Of a stretch of 64,000 nucleotides of DNA, positions 26,472 to 35,531 are shown piece by piece; positions within the stretch are counted from its first letter, which is position 1, and each line of letters begins with the position of its first letter. The notes under the pieces are model-generated. The model was not told the origin of the DNA. It made no database searches and was given only the letters and a program-made list of their open reading frames with translations. This DNA comes from Microbaculum marinisediminis. GTDB lineage: Bacteria; Pseudomonadota; Alphaproteobacteria; Rhizobiales; Tepidamorphaceae. Both the position numbers and the translations under genes were made by a program. The stretch is from assembly GCF_025397915.1 (NCBI RefSeq), contig NZ_JALIDZ010000008.1:221906-285905 (forward strand), given 5' to 3'.

Positions 26472-27251
26472 ATGACCATCGAAACGCCCGAAGCCGACAC
26501 GCCGATTGTCGTGGAAGACCTCCACAAGCGCTTCGACACGCTGGAAGTGCTGAAGGGGATTTCGCTCCGCGCCGAAAAGGGCGACGTGATCTCGATCATC
26601 GGCTCCAGCGGCTCGGGCAAGAGCACGTTCCTGCGCTGCATCAATCTGCTGGAGCGGTACGATTCCGGCACGATCCGCGTCTACGGCGAGGCGCTGCGGG
26701 TCGGTCCGAAGGGCAGGATCGACAACAAGCAGGCCGACCGCATCCGACGCCGCGTCGGAATGGTGTTCCAGAGCTTCAACCTCTGGTCCCACCTCACCGT
26801 CATCGAGAACCTGATCGAGGGGCCGGTGCATGTGCTCGGCATGAAGCGCAGCGAAGCCATCGAGAAGGCCGCGGCGCTGCTCGAGAAGGTCGGGATCCAC
26901 GACAAGCGCAATCACTATCCCAGCCATCTCTCGGGCGGGCAGCAGCAGCGGGCGGCGATCGCCCGCGCGCTGGCGATGGAGCCCGACGTCCTGCTCTTCG
27001 ACGAGCCCACGTCCGCGCTCGACCCCGAGCTGGTCGGCGAGGTGCTGCGTGTCATGCGCGCGCTCGCCGAGGAGCATCGCACCATGATCATCGTCACCCA
27101 CGAGATGCGCTTCGCGCGCGAGGTTTCCTCGAAGGTCGTCTTCCTGGATCAGGGGCGCGTCGAGGAGGAAGGAACGCCGGCCCAGGTCTTCGACAATCCG
27201 CGCTCGGAGCGCTGCCGGCAGTTCGTCAGACAGTCCTACGCGGACGCCTGA
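26472..27251 (+). CDS. Polar amino-acid ABC transporter ATPase (HisP/GlnQ type)
   Basis: The 259-residue ATPase has Walker A GSSGSGKST, Q-loop MVFQSFNLWSHLTV, signature LSGGQQQRAAIARAL, Walker B VLLFDEPTSALDPELVGEV and the switch histidine in IIVTHEM. These features place it in the polar amino-acid (PAAT) group. ATG 26472 is chosen because GAGGGG ends 6 nt upstream; an in-frame ATG at 26451 would lack a site. It is first in an operon of ATPase, binding protein and two permeases, followed directly by catabolic enzymes. Confidence 0.95.
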   Translation: MTIETPEADTPIVVEDLHKRFDTLEVLKGISLRAEKGDVISIIGSSGSGKSTFLRCINLLERYDSGTIRVYGEALRVGPKGRIDNKQADRIRRRVGMVFQSFNLWSHLTVIENLIEGPVHVLGMKRSEAIEKAAALLEKVGIHDKRNHYPSHLSGGQQQRAAIARALAMEPDVLLFDEPTSALDPELVGEVLRVMRALAEEHRTMIIVTHEMRFAREVSSKVVFLDQGRVEEEGTPAQVFDNPRSERCRQFVRQSYADA

Positions 27252-27289
27252 ACACCACAACGCCAACAAACCAACCGGAGAGAAATGGA

Positions 27290-28069
27290 ATGTCCAAGTT
27301 GAGGAAATCGCTTCTGTCGATCGTCGCCGCCTGTGGCGTCGGCCTCACCGCCGCCGCGGTCCAGGCCGAGCCGCTGCGCATCGCCACCGAAGGCGCCTAC
27401 CCGCCCTTCAACTTCGTCGACGCGAACGGCGAACTCCAGGGCTTCGACGTCGAGATCGCCAAGGCCCTGTGCGCCGAGATGAAAGTCGAGTGCACGATCT
27501 CCGCCCAGGCCTGGGACGGCATGATCGCCGGACTGAATGCCGGCCAGTACGACGTCATCGTGGCCAGCATGTCGATCACGCCGGCCCGCCTGGAAGCCGT
27601 GAACTTTACCGAGCCCTACTACCAGGCCGGCGCCGTTCTCGTCGCTCCCAAGGACTCCGACCTCGAGCCGACCGCCGAGAGCCTCGCCGGCAAGTCCATC
27701 GGCGTGCAGCGCGCCAGCACCTACGCCGCGCTGATCGACAGCCGTTTCCCGGACGCGAGCGTGCGCCTCTACGACAAGGTCGAGAACCACAATCTCGACC
27801 TCGTGACCGGCCGTATCGACGGCGTGATCGCCCAGCGCATCGCCCTGTCGCGCTGGCTGGAGTCCGAGGATGGCAAGCCGTTCGAGATGAAGGGCGAGGC
27901 CATGCTCGATCCCGATATCCTCGGCAAGGGCGCCGGCATCGCCGTGCGCAAGAGCGACGAGGAGCTTCTGGCCAAGCTCGATGCCGCGCTCGCCACGATC
28001 AAGGAGAATGGCGTCTACGACGAGATCAACGACGGCTTCTTCCCCTTCAGCATGAAGCCGGCCGAGTAA
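27290..28069 (+). CDS. Amino-acid ABC transporter periplasmic binding protein
   Basis: The 259-residue precursor has a signal peptide (1-27, ending AAVQAEP). The mature part has the SBP family 3 pattern: LRIATEGAYPPFNFVDANGELQGFDVEIAKALC (in overlapping parts), DGMIAGLNAGQYDVIVASMSIT, RLEAVNFTEPYY, and GKSIGVQRAST. The mature length is typical of lysine/arginine/ornithine or octopine/nopaline binding proteins. It delivers a cationic or modified amino acid to the two permeases. Which ligand cannot be told from sequence; opine or arginine-like compounds fit the downstream enzymes. Confidence 0.94.
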   Translation: MSKLRKSLLSIVAACGVGLTAAAVQAEPLRIATEGAYPPFNFVDANGELQGFDVEIAKALCAEMKVECTISAQAWDGMIAGLNAGQYDVIVASMSITPARLEAVNFTEPYYQAGAVLVAPKDSDLEPTAESLAGKSIGVQRASTYAALIDSRFPDASVRLYDKVENHNLDLVTGRIDGVIAQRIALSRWLESEDGKPFEMKGEAMLDPDILGKGAGIAVRKSDEELLAKLDAALATIKENGVYDEINDGFFPFSMKPAE

Positions 28070-28078
28070 GGCGGGAAA

Positions 28079-28117
28079 CAGCGACGCGACCGCGCCATCG
28101 CGCCGGTCGCGTCGCTG
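28079..28117 (+). promoter_or_regulatory. Intercistronic 14-bp stem-loop after the binding-protein gene
   Basis: CAGCGACGCGACCG (28079-28092) pairs perfectly with CGGTCGCGTCGCTG (28104-28117) around an 11-nt loop. It starts 10 nt after the binding-protein stop and ends before the permease gene, with no T-run. It probably stabilises the upstream mRNA or attenuates transcription, setting binding protein above permease. The 85-bp gap is the only large one in this operon. Confidence 0.65.
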
Positions 28118-28154
28118 CGCCAGCCGCTCCCAGACAACCGCCGAGGACCGCCTC

Positions 28155-28853
28155 ATGCCTGACCTGCAGGGCTTCGGCCCCATGCTCGCCCAAGGCGCGC
28201 TGATGACCATCCAGGTCGCGCTCTTCAGCGCGTTCTTCGGCGTTCTCATCGGCATCGTCGTGGCGATGATGAAGCTGTCCTCGAGCCGTACCGCACAGAT
28301 CGTCGGCGACGCGTACACGACCATCGTCCGCGGCGTGCCGGCGCTGGTGCTCATCCTCTTGATCTATTTCGGCGGCATCCGGCTGGTCAACGAGATCGCC
28401 CGGTCGTTCGGCCACGAACAGCACATCGAACTCAATGCCTTCGTCGCCGGCGTCTTCGCCCTGTCGCTGGCCTTCGGCGCCTATGCCACCGAGGTGTTCC
28501 GCGGCGCGTTCCAGTCGATTCCGAAGGGTCAGATCGACGCCGCCCGGGCGCTCGGCATGGGGCGTTGGCTGACCTTTCGCCGCATTTCGCTGCCGCAGGT
28601 CTGGCGGATCGCCCTTCCCGGCCTCGGCAACATCTTCCTCGTCATCCTCAAGGAGACCGCGCTGGTGTCCGTCATCGGCCTGGAGGAACTGATGCGCAAG
28701 ACCGAGTACGCCGTCGGCTTCACCCGCCAGCCGTTCACCTTCTTCCTCGCCGCCGCGTTCATCTACCTCGCCATGACCATCGTCAGCATGCTCGTGCTGC
28801 AGGCGCTGGAGCAGCGGGCCGCGCGCGGCAACCAGCCGATGGACGCGGCATGA
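28155..28853 (+). CDS. Amino-acid ABC transporter permease 1
   Basis: This 232-residue membrane protein (about five helices) is of the HisMQ family. It has MTIQVALFSAFFGVLIGIVVAMMK, the TTIVRGVPALVLILLIYFGG region, and the EAA loop GQIDAARALGMGRWLTFRRISLPQVWRIALPGLGN. It forms the channel with the second permease, with which it overlaps by ATGA. It starts after the stem-loop at 28,079. Confidence 0.93.
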   Translation: MPDLQGFGPMLAQGALMTIQVALFSAFFGVLIGIVVAMMKLSSSRTAQIVGDAYTTIVRGVPALVLILLIYFGGIRLVNEIARSFGHEQHIELNAFVAGVFALSLAFGAYATEVFRGAFQSIPKGQIDAARALGMGRWLTFRRISLPQVWRIALPGLGNIFLVILKETALVSVIGLEELMRKTEYAVGFTRQPFTFFLAAAFIYLAMTIVSMLVLQALEQRAARGNQPMDAA

Positions 28854-29626
28854 ATATCAGCGTCATGATCGACAGCATCCCGGCCCTTCTGGGCGGTGCC
28901 GGGCTGACCCTCCAGCTGGTCGGGCTCGCCGTGGTCATCGGCTTCGTGATCGCGGTCCTGGTGGCGCTGGCGCGCCTGTCGCGGTCCCCGCTCCTGTGGC
29001 TGCCCGCCTACGGCTTCGTCTTCTTCTTTCGCGGCACGCCGCTGCTGGTGCAGATCTTCCTGATCTACTACGGCCTGTCGCAGTTCTCCGCCGTGCGGGA
29101 CAGCGCGCTCTGGGTCATCCTGCGCGAACCGTTCTGGTGCGCGCTGATCGCCTTTTCGCTGAACACCGCCGCCTACAGCGCCGAGATCGTGCGCGGCGCC
29201 ATCCAGGCCGTCCCCCGCGGCCAGATCGAGGCGGCGATGGCAATCGGCATGTCGCGCCTGACCCGCCTGCGCCGCATCGTCATGCCGCAGGCGGTCCGCA
29301 TCGGCCTGCCGGCCTATGGCAACGAGGTGATCCTGCTGATCAAGGCGAGCTCGCTCGCCAGCACCGTCACCCTGCTCGATCTTACCGGTGTCGCGCGCAC
29401 CATCAGCTCGGTGAACTACATGCCGGTCGAGCTGCTCTCCATGGCCGCGCTGATCTATCTCGCGATGACCTTCGTGGTCACCCGCGCCTTCAAGGTCATC
29501 GAATACCTCCTGTCGGGAGACCGCCGTCAGCCGCCCACGGCCGTCCCCCTTCCAGATCAGCCCGTTCCCGACCAATCCCTTCCCCCTGACCACCCCCTTC
29601 CCGTTGCATCCGGCAAGACGAAATGA
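28850..29626 (+). CDS. Amino-acid ABC transporter permease 2
   Basis: This 258-residue HisMQ-family permease has GLTLQLVGLAVVIGFVIAVLVALARLS, YGFVFFFRGTPLLVQIFLIYYG, and the EAA loop GQIEAAMAIGMSRLTRLRRIVMPQAVRIGLPAYGN. A proline-rich C-terminal tail (about residues 228-258) is unusual and probably disordered. The start at 28850 is fixed by the ATGA overlap with permease 1, and the stop overlaps the aldehyde dehydrogenase start by ATGA. Transport and catabolism are therefore translated from one coupled transcript. Confidence 0.93.
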   Translation: MNISVMIDSIPALLGGAGLTLQLVGLAVVIGFVIAVLVALARLSRSPLLWLPAYGFVFFFRGTPLLVQIFLIYYGLSQFSAVRDSALWVILREPFWCALIAFSLNTAAYSAEIVRGAIQAVPRGQIEAAMAIGMSRLTRLRRIVMPQAVRIGLPAYGNEVILLIKASSLASTVTLLDLTGVARTISSVNYMPVELLSMAALIYLAMTFVVTRAFKVIEYLLSGDRRQPPTAVPLPDQPVPDQSLPPDHPLPVASGKTK

Positions 29627-31143
29627 ACGCTCCCCATCACCCCGCCTCCGGCAAGGACTGGCATGCCGAGGCGCGCGCCCTGGCACCGCAGACCTTGGCC
29701 TTCATCGATGGAGACCATCGCCCCGCCCGCTCCGGCGCCACCTTCGCCACCGTCAATCCGGCCACCGGCGCGATCGTCGCCGAGGTCGCCGCCTGCGGCG
29801 CGGCGGACGTGGACGATGCGGTTGCCGCAGCGGCGCGGGCGTTCGCCTCCGGCCGCTGGTCGGCTGCCGCGCCGGCGGCCCGCAAGGCCACCCTCTTGCG
29901 CTTCGCAGACCTCATCGAGGCCGACTCCGACACGTTCGCCCTGCTCGAGACCCTCGACATGGGCAAACCGATCCGCGACAGCCTGTCGATCGACGTGCCC
30001 GCCGCCGTGCGCTGCCTGCGCTGGTTCGCCGAGACGACCGACAAGCTCTACGACGAGATCGCGCCGACCGCGTCGGGAACGCTCGCCATGGTCCGCCGCA
30101 GGCCGGTCGGGGTGGTCGCCGCGATCGTGCCCTGGAACTTCCCGCTGGTCACCGCGATGACCAAGATCGCGCCGGCGCTGGCGGCCGGCAACAGCGTGGT
30201 CCTGAAGCCGTCGGAGCTGTCGCCGCTGAGCGCCCTCCGGCTCGGTGCGCTGGCAAGCGCGGCCGGCCTGCCCGACGGCGTCTTCAACGTCGTCCCCGGC
30301 ATCGGCCCCGAAGCCGGCAAGGCGCTGGCACTGCACGCCGATGTCGCCGCTCTCACGTTCACCGGCTCCACCGCCGTCGGCAAGCTGCTGCTGACCTATG
30401 CCGGCCAGTCGAACATGAAGAAGGTGAGCCTGGAGTGCGGCGGCAAGTCGGCGAACATCGTGCTCGCCGACTGCCCCGATCTCGACCGTGCCGTCGAGGC
30501 GAGCGCCATGGGCGCCTTCCAGAACCAGGGGCAGATCTGCAACGCGGGAACGCGCCTGATCCTTCAGACGCCGATCCGCGATGCGTTCCTGGAAAAGCTG
30601 ACCGCGCTGACGCGGTCGTTCGTGCCCGGGGACCCGTTGTCGCCCGAGACCCGGTTCGGCGCGATGGTCTCGGCCGAACATGCCGCGCGGGTGCGCGGCT
30701 ATATCGAGGCGGGTCTCGCGCAAGGCGCGACCCGGCTCACCGGTGACGGCCTCGCGCCGGACGGCCTTTCGCCGGACACCTGTATCCACCCCACCCTGTT
30801 CGCCGGGGTCGACAACGCCATGACCATCGCGCGCGAGGAGATCTTCGGCCCCGTCCTCAGCGTCATCGACGCGGAGACCATGGACCAGGCGATCGACATC
30901 GCCAACGACAGCGACTACGGCCTGGCCGCCGCGATCTGGACGCGGGACATCGCCAAGGCGCTGGACGCCGAAAGCCGGCTCGATACCGGCTTCGTCTGGA
31001 TCAACACCCTCAGGGTCGGCGACATCACCGTGCCCTTCGGCGGCACCAAGGCCTCCGGCACCAGCCGCGACAAGTCCCTGCATGCCTTCGACAACGTGAC
31101 CCACCGCAAGAGCGTCTGGGTGGACCTTTCGGCACGGTCATGA
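29623..31143 (+). CDS. NAD(P)-dependent aldehyde dehydrogenase (PuuC-like)
   Basis: The 506-residue protein is a full-length aldehyde dehydrogenase. IVPWNFPL and KPSELSPLSALRLG bind the cofactor. FTGST is followed by the general base Glu271 in LECGGKSANIV, and the nucleophile Cys306 is in NQGQICNAGTR. The IDGDHRPARSGATFATVNPATG opening resembles gamma-glutamyl-gamma-aminobutyraldehyde and other amino-aldehyde dehydrogenases. It would oxidise the aldehyde produced by the downstream aminotransferase. The gene overlaps the permease and the second M81 gene by 4 nt each. Confidence 0.94.
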   Translation: MNAPHHPASGKDWHAEARALAPQTLAFIDGDHRPARSGATFATVNPATGAIVAEVAACGAADVDDAVAAAARAFASGRWSAAAPAARKATLLRFADLIEADSDTFALLETLDMGKPIRDSLSIDVPAAVRCLRWFAETTDKLYDEIAPTASGTLAMVRRRPVGVVAAIVPWNFPLVTAMTKIAPALAAGNSVVLKPSELSPLSALRLGALASAAGLPDGVFNVVPGIGPEAGKALALHADVAALTFTGSTAVGKLLLTYAGQSNMKKVSLECGGKSANIVLADCPDLDRAVEASAMGAFQNQGQICNAGTRLILQTPIRDAFLEKLTALTRSFVPGDPLSPETRFGAMVSAEHAARVRGYIEAGLAQGATRLTGDGLAPDGLSPDTCIHPTLFAGVDNAMTIAREEIFGPVLSVIDAETMDQAIDIANDSDYGLAAAIWTRDIAKALDAESRLDTGFVWINTLRVGDITVPFGGTKASGTSRDKSLHAFDNVTHRKSVWVDLSARS

Positions 31144-32720
31144 GCCTCAAGCGGAAACGCGTCCTTGCCGGTGCCATCCTGCATGAGACGAACACCTTCA
31201 ATGCCATTCCTACCCGCCTTGCCGATTTCGCCGGGCGCTACCTCCTGTACGGTACCGACGCGGCGCGGGCACGGCTCGCCGGCACGGCGACCGAGATCGG
31301 CGGCCTGCTGCGCGCCGCGGACCTGCACGGCTGGGACGTCGTCGTCGCCGTCGCCGCGGCCTGCGGCCCGTCCGGACCGCTGGAGGCGTCCGACTGGGCG
31401 GCGCTCAAGGCACGGCTCCTGGATATCGAAGGCCCGTTCGACGGCGTCGCGCTGGCGCTCCACGGCGCCATGGTCACCGAGGACAGCCTCGATCCCGAAG
31501 GCGAGCTGCTGGACGCCCTGCGCCTACGGCACGGGGCCCGCGTTCCCATCGTCGCCACGCTCGACATGCACGCCAACGTCTCCACGCGGATGGTCGCGGC
31601 CGCCGACGCCTTCTTTCCCTATCGGACCTATCCGCACATCGACCACGCCGACTGCGCGATCGACGCCGCCGCGGCCCTGGACGCCCTGATGGAGGCGGCG
31701 CGGCGGCCCGGCAGCGGCCGGCTGACCCGAAGCGTGCTCGCCCGCCCGCCGATGCTGGACGCCGCCGATCACGGCCGCACCAACCCGCCCGGTCCGATGA
31801 ACGCGCTGCTTGCCCGCGCAAGCGAGATCGCGGGACATCCCGGCGTCGTTTCGGCGGGCCTGACGATCGGCTTCCCCTGGTCCGACGTCGCCGAGGCCGG
31901 CCCGGCGGCGGTCGTGACCGTACGCACCGATACAGCGACCGCCCCGACACCAGTAGATCCAGCGCCGTTCGCGCGCGACCTGGCCGAACGCCTGTGGGAG
32001 AGCCGAGCGCAGACCCAGCTCGATTTCCCCGGGGTCGCCGACGCGATCGCCCTTGCGAAACGGGACAGCGACGACGCGCGGCCGCTCCTGCTGGTCGATT
32101 TCGCCGACAATCCCGCCGGTGGCGCCTACGGCGATTCCCCCAATCTGCTGCGGGCGATGGTCGAGGCGGAGCTGGAGAACGCCGCGTTCGCGACACTTGC
32201 CGATCCCGAGGCGGTGCGCCTTGCGGCGGAGGCCGGAGAGGGGGCGACGCTCGACCTGTCGCTCGGCGGCCGGCATGCGCCGGAAATCGGCCCGCCGCTC
32301 GCTATCCGCGTCAGGGTCGCGCGCCTGCATGACGGCTGCTTCGAATGCGAGGGGCCGATGCTGCGGGGCCTCACCGTCGACATGGGCGCGATGGCGGTTC
32401 TGGAAGCCTGCGGCCTGCGCATCGTCGTCGCCAGCCGCGCGCTCGCCGTCACCGACCTGAACCTGTTCCGGACGGTGGGCATCGAACCCGCCTCGTTGCG
32501 CACCATCGGCCTGAAGAGCCGCAACCATCTGCGCGCCGCCTTCGGCCCGATCGCCCGCGGCGTCGTGCTCGTCGACGCCGGCGGCATCGCCACGATGCGG
32601 CTGTCGCACATCCCCTATCGCCGTATAGACAGATCCGTCTGGCCCCTGACCCCCGTGGACCCGTCCCGCAAGCTGGAAAACGCTCATGTCTTCGACACCG
32701 CATCCCGATCTGAGGAATGA
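31140..32720 (+). CDS. M81-family metallohydrolase (MlrC-like), copy 2
   Basis: This 526-residue paralogue of the 22,322 gene has GAILHETNTFNAIPTRLADF, which preserves the HETNTF motif better than copy 1. The metal-site residues are in LDMHANVSTRM (D142, H144) and RTYPHIDHAD (H166). The C-terminal domain has FADNPAGGAYGDSPNL and GLKSRNHLRAAFGP. Family members are putative zinc hydrolases of small peptides or amides. Overlap with the dehydrogenase (ATGA) and a 35-bp overlap with the next aminotransferase tie it to the amine pathway. Two divergent copies in one locus suggest two successive or two alternative hydrolyses. Confidence 0.9.
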   Translation: MSLKRKRVLAGAILHETNTFNAIPTRLADFAGRYLLYGTDAARARLAGTATEIGGLLRAADLHGWDVVVAVAAACGPSGPLEASDWAALKARLLDIEGPFDGVALALHGAMVTEDSLDPEGELLDALRLRHGARVPIVATLDMHANVSTRMVAAADAFFPYRTYPHIDHADCAIDAAAALDALMEAARRPGSGRLTRSVLARPPMLDAADHGRTNPPGPMNALLARASEIAGHPGVVSAGLTIGFPWSDVAEAGPAAVVTVRTDTATAPTPVDPAPFARDLAERLWESRAQTQLDFPGVADAIALAKRDSDDARPLLLVDFADNPAGGAYGDSPNLLRAMVEAELENAAFATLADPEAVRLAAEAGEGATLDLSLGGRHAPEIGPPLAIRVRVARLHDGCFECEGPMLRGLTVDMGAMAVLEACGLRIVVASRALAVTDLNLFRTVGIEPASLRTIGLKSRNHLRAAFGPIARGVVLVDAGGIATMRLSHIPYRRIDRSVWPLTPVDPSRKLENAHVFDTASRSEE

Positions 32721-34071
32721 TCCCGTCCCCGCGACCGCCACGCTCAAGGCGCTCGACCTGGCGCACCATCTCCACCCGTTCACCGATCACGGCGAACTGC
32801 GGCAGGAAGGCGGGGCGCGCGTCATCGCGTCGGCCCAGGGCTGCCACCTGACCGACACCGACGGCCAGCGCCTGCTCGACGGCATGGGCGGCCTGTGGTG
32901 CGTGAACATCGGCTACGGCCGCCGCGAACTGGCCGAGGTCGCCGCCCGGCAGATGAACGAGCTGCCCTACTACAACAGCTTCTTCAAGACGACGATGCCG
33001 GAGACCGTCCTGCTCGCCGAGGAGCTGGCGGCCCTGACGCCGGAAGGGCTCAACCGCGTCTTCTTCTCCAATTCCGGCTCCGAGGCGAACGACACCAACA
33101 TCCGGATCGCGCGCAGCTACTGGCAGAAGCGCGGCGAGCCCCAGCGCACCGTCATCGTCAGCCGCAAGCTCGCCTATCACGGCAGCACCATCGCCGCGGC
33201 CAGCCTGACGGGGCTGGAGAGCATGCACGACATCCCGGGCGTCCCCATTCCCGACATCGTCCACGCGCCGGCCCCGTTCTGGTGGGCGAATGGCGGCGAC
33301 CTGTCCGCCGACGAATTCGGCATCGAGGCGGCGCGGGGTCTCGAGGAGACGATCCGCGCGGTCGGACCGGAGCGCGTCGCCGCCTTCATCGGCGAGCCGG
33401 TGCAGGGTGCCGGCGGCGTCATCGTCCCGCCCGCGACCTATTGGGCCGAGGTCCAGCGCATCTGCCGGAAATACGGCATTCTGCTGATCGTTGACGAGGT
33501 CATCTGCGGCTTCGGCCGCACCGGACGATGGTTCGGCAGCCAGACCTTCGACATCGCCCCCGACATCATGACGATCGCCAAGGGCATGTCTTCCGGCTAC
33601 CTGCCGATCTCGGCCAGCGTCGTCCACGACGCCGTCGCGGAGGTCGTGTTCGACGCCCCGGGCCGCTTCCCGCACGGCTACACCTATTCCGGCCATCCCG
33701 TCGCCGCCGCCGTCGCCCGCGAGAACATCGCCATCATGAAACGCGAGGGCATCGTCGACTATGTCGGCGATGACATCGGCCCCTATTTCCAGGAGCGGCT
33801 CGCGACCCTGCTCGACCATCCGCTGGTGGGCGAGGTGCGCGGCGTCGGGCTGATGGCCGCCGTCGAACTCACCCGCGACAAGACCGGCCGCGCCCCGGTC
33901 GAGCCGGTCGGCAGCATGGCGACGCCGGTACGCAACGCCTGCTTCGAGAACGGCCTGGTGACGCGCGCGGTGCGCGACTGCCTCGTGTTCTCGCCGCCGC
34001 TGGTGATCACGCGCGCCGAGGTCGACGAACTTGTCGCGATCCTGCGGCGCTCCATCGACCAGGCGCTCTGA
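32686..34071 (+). CDS. Class III (omega) aminotransferase, SpuC-like
   Basis: The 461-residue PLP enzyme has DGMGGLWCVNIGYGRRELAEVAARQM, FFSNSGSEANDTNIRIARSYWQ, SRKLAYHGSTIAAASLTG, LLIVDEVICGFGRTGRWFG, and the PLP lysine in TIAKGMSSGYLPISASV. These are hallmarks of putrescine/beta-alanine:pyruvate-type transaminases. It converts a terminal amine to an aldehyde, which the dehydrogenase could oxidise. Start ATG 32686 lies 35 bp inside the M81 gene. It is the last gene of the operon that begins with the ABC ATPase. Confidence 0.94.
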   Translation: MSSTPHPDLRNDPVPATATLKALDLAHHLHPFTDHGELRQEGGARVIASAQGCHLTDTDGQRLLDGMGGLWCVNIGYGRRELAEVAARQMNELPYYNSFFKTTMPETVLLAEELAALTPEGLNRVFFSNSGSEANDTNIRIARSYWQKRGEPQRTVIVSRKLAYHGSTIAAASLTGLESMHDIPGVPIPDIVHAPAPFWWANGGDLSADEFGIEAARGLEETIRAVGPERVAAFIGEPVQGAGGVIVPPATYWAEVQRICRKYGILLIVDEVICGFGRTGRWFGSQTFDIAPDIMTIAKGMSSGYLPISASVVHDAVAEVVFDAPGRFPHGYTYSGHPVAAAVARENIAIMKREGIVDYVGDDIGPYFQERLATLLDHPLVGEVRGVGLMAAVELTRDKTGRAPVEPVGSMATPVRNACFENGLVTRAVRDCLVFSPPLVITRAEVDELVAILRRSIDQAL

Positions 34072-34085
34072 CCGGCGTCCCGGCA

Positions 34086-34109
34086 CGGCCCCGCGGAAGC
34101 GGGAGGCCG
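34086..34109. terminator. Hairpin at convergent gene ends
   Basis: Between the aminotransferase stop (34071) and the histidine kinase stop (34173), CGGCC-CCGC (34086-34094) pairs with GCGG and GGCCG (34099-34109), with a GGAA tetraloop and a 2-nt bulge. It could end transcripts from both sides. There is no T-run, so intrinsic termination is unproven. Confidence 0.35.
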
Positions 34110-34172
34110 GCACGGCTCCTCGAGCGGCAGGCCTGATGCGTCAACCCGGCGGCGGCATCGCCGTCGCCGGCC

Positions 34173-35531
34173 TTACGGCGCGCCCTTCGCCCGCAGCGAC
34201 AGCACGGCCCTGAGCCCGTGCGGCTGGCGGTTCTCCAGATGCAGCGCGCCCCCCATGCGGTCCGCCGCCTCCTTGGCGATGGCCAGGCCCAGTCCGCTTC
34301 CCGCGCCGGCGGATGCGCGACCGCGAAAGAAACGGTCCGCGGCCCTTGGCAGTTCGTTCTCGGGCATCCCCGGCCCGGTGTCCTCGACGACGATGTCGAC
34401 GCCACCGTCGGTTTCGCACAAGTGCACGACGACCTTTGCGCCATCGGGTGAATGGTTAATCGCGTTCTCGATGAGATTGCGTAGGGCAAGCGTGAGCAGG
34501 ATCGGGTCCAGGGACGCTTCCAGATCCGCCCCGCCGTCCGCGACCTCGACCCTGCCGGACGCCGCGGGCGGCAGCTCGACCACGATCCGTTCGACGATGT
34601 CCATCGGCCGGCCGGCAACGGTTCCGCGCGCCTGCCCCTCGGCCTCCACGGCGACGAGATCGAGCAGCTGCTTGACCAGACGCGAGGTGCGATCCACACC
34701 GGTCGATATCTGGCGAAGCGCATTCGCATGGACATCGCCGTCGCCGCTGGCAAGCGCGACCTGGGCCTGCGTCTTGAGGCCCGCCAGGGGCGTCTGCAGC
34801 TCGTGCGCCGCGAAGGCGGTGAAGGTCTTCTCGCGGTCCCGGGCGTCGGCGACGCGCGTGAACAGGCCATTGAGGGCGCGGACCGCCGGCGCGATCTCCT
34901 GCGGCAGATCGCTGTCCGGCAGCGGGCGCAGATCGTTGGCGGGGCGTGACGACAGGGCATCGGCCATCGCATTCAGCGGCGCCATTCCGCGCCTGACGCT
35001 GAGCCAGATCGCGGTCGCGAGGAACGGCAGGATCAGCGCGGCCGGCACCACCAGGCCCGTGATCACGTCGCTCACCAGCCGGTCGCGGATGCTGATGCTG
35101 TCACCGACCATGACGCGAACGCCGAGAATGGGATTCTCGATCGTGTAGACGCGCCAGGTCTCGTCGCCCACGACCGTTTCGGAGAACCCGTCGACCGCCT
35201 CCGTCAGACGCCCTTCAGGGGCGTGCTCGGACCGCCCCACGAGCGTCCCGTCGAGAGACCAGATCTGGCAGGACAGCTGCCGTTCATAGGGCGGTGAGCT
35301 GAACTCGAACGAAACCGCGGGCCGGTTTCCGTCGGCATCCGCTGCGGCCAGCTCGATCCGCTGGTCCGTCAGAAGCGAGTTCACCATCCGCGCGGCTTCC
35401 ATCAGCCGGGCGTCGAGAACGCGCTCGACCTCGGCCTGCGTCCCCAGATAGATCCAGATCACCGCCAGCACCCAGACCAGCCCGGTCGACCCGAGCAGGA
35501 TCGCCAGCAGCCGCGCGCGTATGGACCTCAC
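34173..35531 (-). CDS. Sensor histidine kinase (QseC/PmrB-like)
   Basis: The protein has 452 residues. Membrane helices at about 8-28 and 157-178 flank a periplasmic sensor of about 125 residues. The H-box is AAHELQTPLAGLK with phosphorylated His243. N-box NLIENAINHSP, G1 DTGPGMPENE and G2 GSGLGLAIAKEAA are complete. The periplasmic region with WSLDGTLVGRS and VYTIENPILGVRVMVGD is typical of the QseC/two-component sensor N-terminal domain. GTG 35531 forms a GTGA overlap with the response regulator stop and fixes the start. The signal is unknown; PmrB/QseC relatives sense envelope stress or metals. Confidence 0.92.
   Translation of the reverse strand: MRSIRARLLAILLGSTGLVWVLAVIWIYLGTQAEVERVLDARLMEAARMVNSLLTDQRIELAAADADGNRPAVSFEFSSPPYERQLSCQIWSLDGTLVGRSEHAPEGRLTEAVDGFSETVVGDETWRVYTIENPILGVRVMVGDSISIRDRLVSDVITGLVVPAALILPFLATAIWLSVRRGMAPLNAMADALSSRPANDLRPLPDSDLPQEIAPAVRALNGLFTRVADARDREKTFTAFAAHELQTPLAGLKTQAQVALASGDGDVHANALRQISTGVDRTSRLVKQLLDLVAVEAEGQARGTVAGRPMDIVERIVVELPPAASGRVEVADGGADLEASLDPILLTLALRNLIENAINHSPDGAKVVVHLCETDGGVDIVVEDTGPGMPENELPRAADRFFRGRASAGAGSGLGLAIAKEAADRMGGALHLENRQPHGLRAVLSLRAKGAP

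Noticed and set aside
28079..28117. The stem-loop as an intrinsic terminator
   Set aside because: No T-run follows and the permease genes are obviously part of the same operon, so an mRNA-processing role is more likely.
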